NCBI GenBank assembly: GCA_023231475.1
Contig: JALJEE010000927.1
Span: forward strand, 1 to 64,000
Origin: Seison nebaliae
Taxonomy: Eukaryota > Rotifera > Pararotatoria > Seisonacea > Seisonidae
DNA: 64,000 bases
Direction: 5' to 3'
Part shown: positions 58,111-64,000 of the stretch, in pieces
How the letters are laid out: each line of letters starts with the position of its first letter
How positions within the stretch are numbered: position 1 is the first letter of the stretch
The notes under the pieces: generated by a model
Database searches by the model: none
The model's input: the letters and a program-made list of their open reading frames with translations, nothing else
What the model was told of the DNA's origin: nothing
Position numbers and translations under genes: made by a program

Positions 58111-60613
58111 TTATCGTTTTCTACAAATGGTTCTTTTACAATTAAGAATAGTAAAATAAACTTGAAATAAAATTCGACGGAAGATATTACGACGATGGCG
58201 ATTGCAGTATGGTGGGAAGAGACGACGGAACTTATGTGGTTTTCTGAAAGATTTCTTATTGGAATTAAATGGAAATTTTCGGTTTTTCAGATTCTTCCAT
58301 TTGGTTCTATTACGTATTCGATTCATCGGTTTTCGATAAGGAAAAGCATGGTTGATCTGCTTAGATATCGGTAAAAGAAGCTTCATTTTATTTGTTGTCG
58401 TTGTGACTGGTGGAGCAGTTGTTGACATGGGGAACTTTTGTTGATAGAATGGAATAAATCGACTTTGCGTTCTTGATTGGTATGGTGGTAATGTCATGAA
58501 ATCGAAAGGAACTAACAAATGTCTTTGAGTAGTAACTGGTTCTTTCGATGTTATCATTCCTGTAGTTGTGGTGGTGATTGTAGTTGTGGTTGTGCTGGAA
58601 GTTGTAGTTGTTGTTGTAATTGTAGTTGTAATTGTAGTTGTGGTTGTAGTTGTGGTTGTAGTTGTAGTTGTAGTTGTAATTGTAGTTGTAGTTGATGTTC
58701 TTTTTATTGTAACTGTTTTGGATGTCGCTGGTGCCGTAGATGTTCTTTTAAGAGATTGTTGGAAATATGTGAACATCGGTCTATAAGTAAATAATTCGAT
58801 TGGAACAGAAGACGGAGATGTTGTTACTAATATTCTGTCCGAAGTAAATAAACTTGGAATTGTTTGTTTAGTTGAAATAGTTGTTCTATTGTATTTCATC
58901 ATTAAAGGTGATGTTAGATTATAAGTTGTAATATATCGTGTACTGTCGTTACTGGGGATCAGTTTATAATTGGTAGTGGTATTAAAATCATGCAGATTAA
59001 AACTTTTTGAAAATGAAGATTCAAAAGAATTTAAGTTAATATTCTGCTTATGATCTGAATTATCAGATACTTTCAAATGGTCCATATTAGCGTCATCTAA
59101 TAAAACGGGAAAGTTTCCTAACGAAATATGATCATCGTATGAATCACCATAAACATCATCTATCCCGTAATTGAACGGTTTCATTGGGATATGCTTACTT
59201 TTACTCTTTGTAATTGATGTTGGAAGTGGAGCAGTATAAAAATTTTTATCAACAATAATATTATGTTTCATTTTTCCTGATATAAATTCCATTTTCGGAA
59301 TATCGTTATTTGACAGTTCTTTATAAACTTTCTCATTGGATAAATCATCAATCGATATATCTTTATTAATTATTCGCATATTCGACTCGACATAAGGAAC
59401 AGTTAAATCAGATGCTGTTGACAATTGAGGTATTATCGTTGTTGATTTCTTTGGTGTTGGGAGAAAACCATTAATATTATTATCCATTTTTCTATCATTA
59501 TTATCTAAAACTAAAAATTTGCTTTCAATAGAATCAAATGTTTCCGGAAATGTCTTTATCTTATCTACTTTTAGTGATTTTGATGATGAAAATTCTATAT
59601 TATTCTTTTCTGCAGGAAATTTGATATCGACATCGGTATCGGTTATGGCTGATACATGATCATTAGCAGGAATGATGTTGAAGAAAAAATCATCATTAAA
59701 TTTTTGATTGAACATTTTCGATTGATCTACTTCAAATTTCTTAAACTTTCTTCGATGGTTCAATTTTTTTTTCATCAAGAAATTCTCGTTCATTCCATTA
59801 ATTTGATTTCCGAATTCATTCGATGATGATATTGTTGTTGATGTGACTGTTGTGGTTGTAGTAGGATCTATCCTAAATGAAATGGTTGTTGTTGTTGTTG
59901 TTGTTGTTGTTTGCGTTGTAGTTATGGGTGAAATGTTTGAGAATGATATTGTAGAAGATATTTTATTGAATAACAACTCCTCGTTGAAACATTGGGAGAA
60001 TTGAGATTTTGATAACTGTTTAGACGATTGAAGAATGTCATCCGAATTCTTCGTACAATAATCGATGATACAACCAGGTATTTTATGGAATAACATTTCT
60101 AATTTCGATAAAATCTTATCATGATTTAAATCAATTTTTTGGAAGACATTCTTGAAATAATTGTGGAACATTGAAAAATTAGTCTCCACTTCACTTGACA
60201 TTTCATCGATATTATTGATGATTTCTATTTGTTCATTGATAATATCGATATCTCGACAACATTTCCCATAATGCTTCAATTCGATGGGAGATGATGAGTT
60301 GATACAATTCCATTTATTCAGATGACAAATTGAAGAAAATGTCTCATCGTTAGTTCCACAAATAGTCAACGGAATAATATGCTCTGGCTTTTTCAGACAG
60401 TCCTTCAACTCATGTTCACATGTTGAACTCGTTCCAATTAATTGACGACTACCTCGTCTCTTATCGAATGTAATAATATCGTCCACGAGTGTCAGATGAG
60501 AATCATTGAAAACGGCTTGAGACGTGAATAACTAATGGAATGAGAAATGATGAATGGAGGGAAAAGTAGTTAACTTGAAGAAGTGATGAGATTAATAGAA
60601 AATAGTGAAACAT
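58111..60613 (-). CDS. Secreted follistatin/SPARC-like protein with threonine-rich mucin domain
   Basis: Exons 60613-60575 and 60531-58111 (minus) join in phase 0 to 819 aa. The first exon supplies the signal peptide (MFHYFLLISSLLQLFTSQA); without it the frame has no ATG. A follistatin-type Kazal module follows: six cysteines, with CGTNDETFSSIC, then C-x6-C and HYGKC. Next comes an EC-like region with an EF-hand loop (DLNHDKILSKLE), then a long Ser/Thr/Asn-rich stretch. A near-pure threonine block of about 50 residues is coded by (ACA/ACT)-type triplets at about 58560-58700. The C-terminus of about 80 residues is strongly basic (RRFFPP, RHRRNIFRR). The Kazal plus EF-hand order recalls FSTL1/SPARC-family matricellular proteins; the mucin and basic tail are extra. 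Function not inferable beyond secretion or matrix. Confidence 0.72.
58565..58700. repeat. Coding trinucleotide/hexanucleotide repeat (poly-Thr)
   Basis: A TTGTAG-type repeat on the plus strand codes the threonine block of the mucin gene on the minus strand. Interrupted by ATT and other triplets. Confidence 0.85.
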
Positions 60614-61136
60614 AATTGACGATAGAAATCGGATACGTGAGAAATAAGATCTGTTTCCAATTCACTTCTACTTTTTTCAACAATCAGCAGTGATGGAAAT
60701 GAAAAAAAATTTATTTGTGACGAAATGTACCAAGTTTAATAGGTTCATTCCACCGTTATTAATGTGGATGTGGAACGTGTTGAAATATCTGCTGTCGACT
60801 GCTGATAGATCGAATGGTAAACAATCCTGATATATGATCATGGCATAAACAAATCATTTCAGCTGATTCGTTTACAACTTCCTCTCCCAACATTTCAGAT
60901 GACTATCTCCTGATAAATAGCTTCATGAATTAGTTGATTGACGGTTAACATACTGAGAAGATACAGATAATTTTATTTTTTTACGATTCTCAACATATGT
61001 CTTCTCTGTTACTCTCTCATCACTTCTCACATTCACCACAAAGTGCAATGTCAAAGAAAGAATAATAATTAAATGGGAATTTTATATTAAATACTATGCG
61101 TTTAATATCATTTCTTCCTCACAACAATCATAATCG
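60614..61136. other. Gap between mucin gene start and protease 3' end
   Basis: About 520 bp. Nothing recognised. Confidence 0.5.
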
Positions 61137-62388
61137 TTAGAGAAAAGAATATCGATTTTTAATATCATTAATCCACAACAAATACGATGATGTCCTCGTA
61201 TAGATATCGAAACGACCAGGAATACCACAACCGTTACCAAAACTAGTAATTCCTTCTAAAATGTACTGTCCCAAATCATCTTTGCAAAACAGTCCCGAAC
61301 CCGAATCACCAGAACAAGGTCCACTATATAATTGTAAATGATCGAGATCGAATTCCTTCTCCGTTTCATTCAAATAGGAGTAATGAATGAATGATTCATC
61401 CAATTTCACATTCTTCCAATTATTCCAGCTCATCAATCCAATCGTACTGATGTGGGAATCTTTAATTCGATGGAATTTATGATTAACAATTTGAATAATA
61501 TGATCTACGACGAGAACTTTCGCCATTTTCAAATAATTCGAATACGAATAATCCACATCTGAATTAGACAATTGAGGACGTACTCGACCATATCCACACA
61601 CATAACATACTTTGTTCGTTAACTCGAATTGTTTACTATTTTCTTTTTAATAAATGTTAAATTGAAGTCTCATTAACTTTCAAAGAATTTATATAAACTT
61701 TCGGGTAAATTTCTAATAAATTCTTTAGGAATTTTCTTATCTACAACAACGATGGCTATATCGTCATCTAGTTTATGTTCAATTTCTGAACCATTTGACG
61801 ATTTCGATGTGAATCGTTCATGTATGTGGACACGACGTACACGATAAACCTAATACGGATAATAGAAGAAAAAAGAACAATTTTCGGAAAATAAAATTTT
61901 GGAATAGAAAGAAAAATAAATTGATTTTCAAATTGACACATACTTGACGATTGATTGCAGATCCGTCCAATCGCTTTAAATTGATTAGGGCGTAAGTCGA
62001 TTGAGTTACGAGAGTTGGAGAACTACTAAAACAATGAGCGGCTGTCAACACTAAATTTACTGAATCAATATTTACACGTTATCTTGATTTATCTTAAAGA
62101 AAACTTCCGATTGCAGTTCCTCCACAGAACCCAAGAGTACTATAGTCCATTCCACCAAATGAAAGATAGAAATTGAAAGTGACATAACCATTCATCAATT
62201 CATAAATTCGATGATGCTCCTCATTTGACAAAATTGAATGAATGGATAAACCTGTTGAAATTGATGAAATATTTTAGAGAAATTCTGATAAAATAAACAA
62301 AACCGTCAGATATTCGTTTATTGATATTCCTGTTCGATGTTAGTCTTATGATGAGAAGCATCAACATTATCAGGATAAGTTTCTTCAT
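61137..62388 (-). CDS. Secreted S1 (chymotrypsin-fold) serine protease
   Basis: Exons 62388-62304, 62251-62105, 62059-61944, 61849-61678 and 61642-61137 (minus) join in frame to 341 aa. There is a signal peptide (MKKLILIMLMLLIIRL). The catalytic triad is complete: H86 in TAAHC, D146 in DDDIAIV, S287 in GDSGSG. CGG appears before the His loop as usual. The residue equivalent to 189 is Gly (G281), so trypsin-like Arg/Lys cleavage is not expected; chymotrypsin- or elastase-like specificity is more likely (inference). GDSGSGLF replaces the usual GDSGGP. No IVGG activation site is obvious: the N-terminus after the signal is NRNINKRISDG, and KR|IS may be the zymogen cleavage point. The fourth intron is only 35 nt. 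Confidence 0.85.
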
Positions 62389-64000
62389 CGAAATCAATTT
62401 CCAATGTATTATTTACTTTTCATTTTTTGTCGAAGAAGAGAAAGATGATTTCAATTGAAAATATGAAGAAGAATAATAGAGTCATATAATTCTCATACGA
62501 AAGTAAACAATTTCTTCCAATGAAGTCATGAGGGGAGTACAATACTTCGCTATTTATCGTCGTCATTGTCAGCCATCTTATTCTACTTATAATCATGCGA
62601 ATCAAATCGGTGCCATCTCTGATGATGATGATAATAATAATGAGAGTGACAATATCGTCGTTAATTATACTTATTATTTCTGATGGAATTAAAAGTAGAT
62701 TTTGAAGAGTCGAAATGAATACTTCACCGTAATCTGATACAAATAATTCGTTTCGCCTCGACCATCTTCATGGGATAGACGAAACAATACGAACAATCTA
62801 ACGAATACCAAATGACATGTTTTCAATTTGATGATTGTCGTCCAGTTATTCTTCAAATTCTTCTTTTTTTCTTCCTTTTTCCATTCCATACGTACGAGTC
62901 TGCTAATAGTCAATTTTTCCACGAGAGAATGATGAATAACTAAAATGATATTTACGAACGAGAAATTCTTTTATCTTTCCTCTTCTCGTCGCCAGAAGAA
63001 GAGAGTTGAGAGAGAGAATATAAATAAAAGGTTTTTCTCTTGTCAGTACCCGAATTCTGAAATTGTCAGTAGATTAATAAGAACAACAAAAATATTAAGA
63101 AGAAGAAGAAAGTGTAAGACGGAATTGAAGTCAATATCGAGTTTTCGCACCTATTCTCAGTGAATGGAACCAACGATAGAAAATTAATATTTATCAGGTT
63201 CTTCCAAAAAACGAATAGCGTTCGCCATTTATCTGACGACGTTGTCGATGACGATGACGATTCGTCTCACAATGAAGCGTGAGTTCTCCGTAACCAAATC
63301 CAGTGTTGCAATGAAGCATTTCATTCTTTGAATTAAGTTGACGATAGACGATAAATTTAGTGGATCACATTATGCTAAATATATTCTTTCATTATTCATT
63401 TATTTAATTTCTTTTCCGTTTTATTTTGTCGTTGTCAAAACTTATCAATTCTCTGATATTTATATTCTTTACGTTTCCTAATTCCAATAGACGTATAAAC
63501 AGTCAAATCTCGTCAAATATCAACAAGTGAATAGCTTCTACGATAAGAATAGATAAGAATTATGTGATTCATTTCGTGAATTCTATGAAACGTTTTGTAA
63601 CTCTCTCTTTATTGTTTAATTTCCTTCAACAACAACAACAACAACAACAAGAACAACAACGACGACGATAAAAAGCAGAGATAAAATAAAGAATAGTTCA
63701 ACTCTCGAAAAAAAAAAGGAAAACAGAACCTGTTGACGAAATAGAAAGTAAACGAATAATCATTTACTATCTCTACTTGATTTTAAATAGTTGTTTCATA
63801 AAAGAAGTAAAATTATGTATCGTAATAACATTATCATCTTCAGCTAACGTTCATTTTATCATCAACAACATAATTCTTCTTTCTGCCATCAGCATGATCT
63901 GGTAGACATATCACGATGTGAACATAAACAATTTTCGACGACGATAGATAAGTCCCATCATGTCATATACGTGTGAAGCTCATTCTGCGATTTCGACAAG
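62389..64000. other. Terminal gene-poor stretch
   Basis: 1.6 kb with an (AAC)n tract. Short frames (minus 62420-62605, minus 62689-62922, plus 62945-63163) lack domains. It may be upstream or intronic sequence of a gene beyond the window. Confidence 0.45.
63627..63669. repeat. (AAC)n/(GAC)n microsatellite
   Basis: About a dozen AAC triplets, passing into GAC triplets. Confidence 0.85.

Noticed and set aside
1-64000. CRISPR array, bacterial operon or prokaryotic mobile element
   Set aside because: No spaced direct repeats or insertion-sequence genes. Spliced metazoan genes fill the window.
1-64000. Nematode SL1-type leader RNA gene
   Set aside because: No stretch resembling the SL1 leader was found by eye. 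Diverged leaders cannot be excluded.

Overview
This window is nuclear DNA from a small-genome, AT-rich bilaterian animal. Protein-coding genes are broken by very short introns (mostly about 35-105 nt). The gene set is metazoan: nicotinic acetylcholine receptor subunits, a TLX-type homeobox gene, Mediator subunit 14, a p24/TMED10 cargo receptor, a NACHT-WD40 protein and an SLC9C-like exchanger. I favour an ecdysozoan, most likely a nematode. The reasons are ultra-short introns, 5' acceptor-like AGs placed right before some start codons, a UPF0057/Pmp3 gene, and acetylcholine receptors of nematode-like texture. An acariform mite or another compact animal genome is not excluded.

Layout. 0.6-3.6 kb: DNAJC2 (zuotin/MPP11 ribosome-associated J protein, +) tail-to-tail with a UPF0057 membrane protein (-). 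5.8-7.0 kb: a small single-TM protein and a RING protein, both -. 8.8-9.3 kb: a secreted acidic protein (+). 9.8-13.6 kb: three genes in a row on + (mitochondrial ribosomal protein L18; an ANKZF1/Vms1 release factor; the DEDD deadenylase TOE1). TOE1 ends 13 bp from the stop of a 1,556-aa MED14 gene (-, to 18.4 kb). 20.0-34.6 kb: an SLC9C/sNHE-like exchanger, a type II membrane kringle protein and an NWD1-like NACHT-WD40 protein, all +. 34.8 kb: initiator tRNA-Met (-). 35.3-38.5 kb: a multi-SPRY protein ending in a CaaX-like box (-), head-to-head with COX20 (+, 39.0 kb). 43.6-54.5 kb: two tandem nicotinic receptor alpha-type subunits (+) with identical intron positions, preceded and separated by long gene-poor stretches of 4-5 kb. 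54.6-57.4 kb: a TLX-like homeobox gene (-), then TSEN2 and TMED10 (+), only 35 bp apart. 58.1-62.4 kb: a secreted follistatin/SPARC-like mucin and a chymotrypsin-fold serine protease (-). The last 1.6 kb and several intergenic stretches hold nothing I can name.

Gene models were built by hand from reading frame, splice phase and protein-family alignment. In 83 introns whose frame and phase fit, 67 have T at donor position +3 (GTT...), where canonical eukaryotic donors have a purine. I regard this as the most unusual property of the window. Other points of interest are a duplicated SPRY pair with a C-terminal prenylation motif, a membrane-anchored single kringle, a Vms1 enzyme without its ankyrin/VCP-binding part, and a 43-nt dispersed hairpin-like element.
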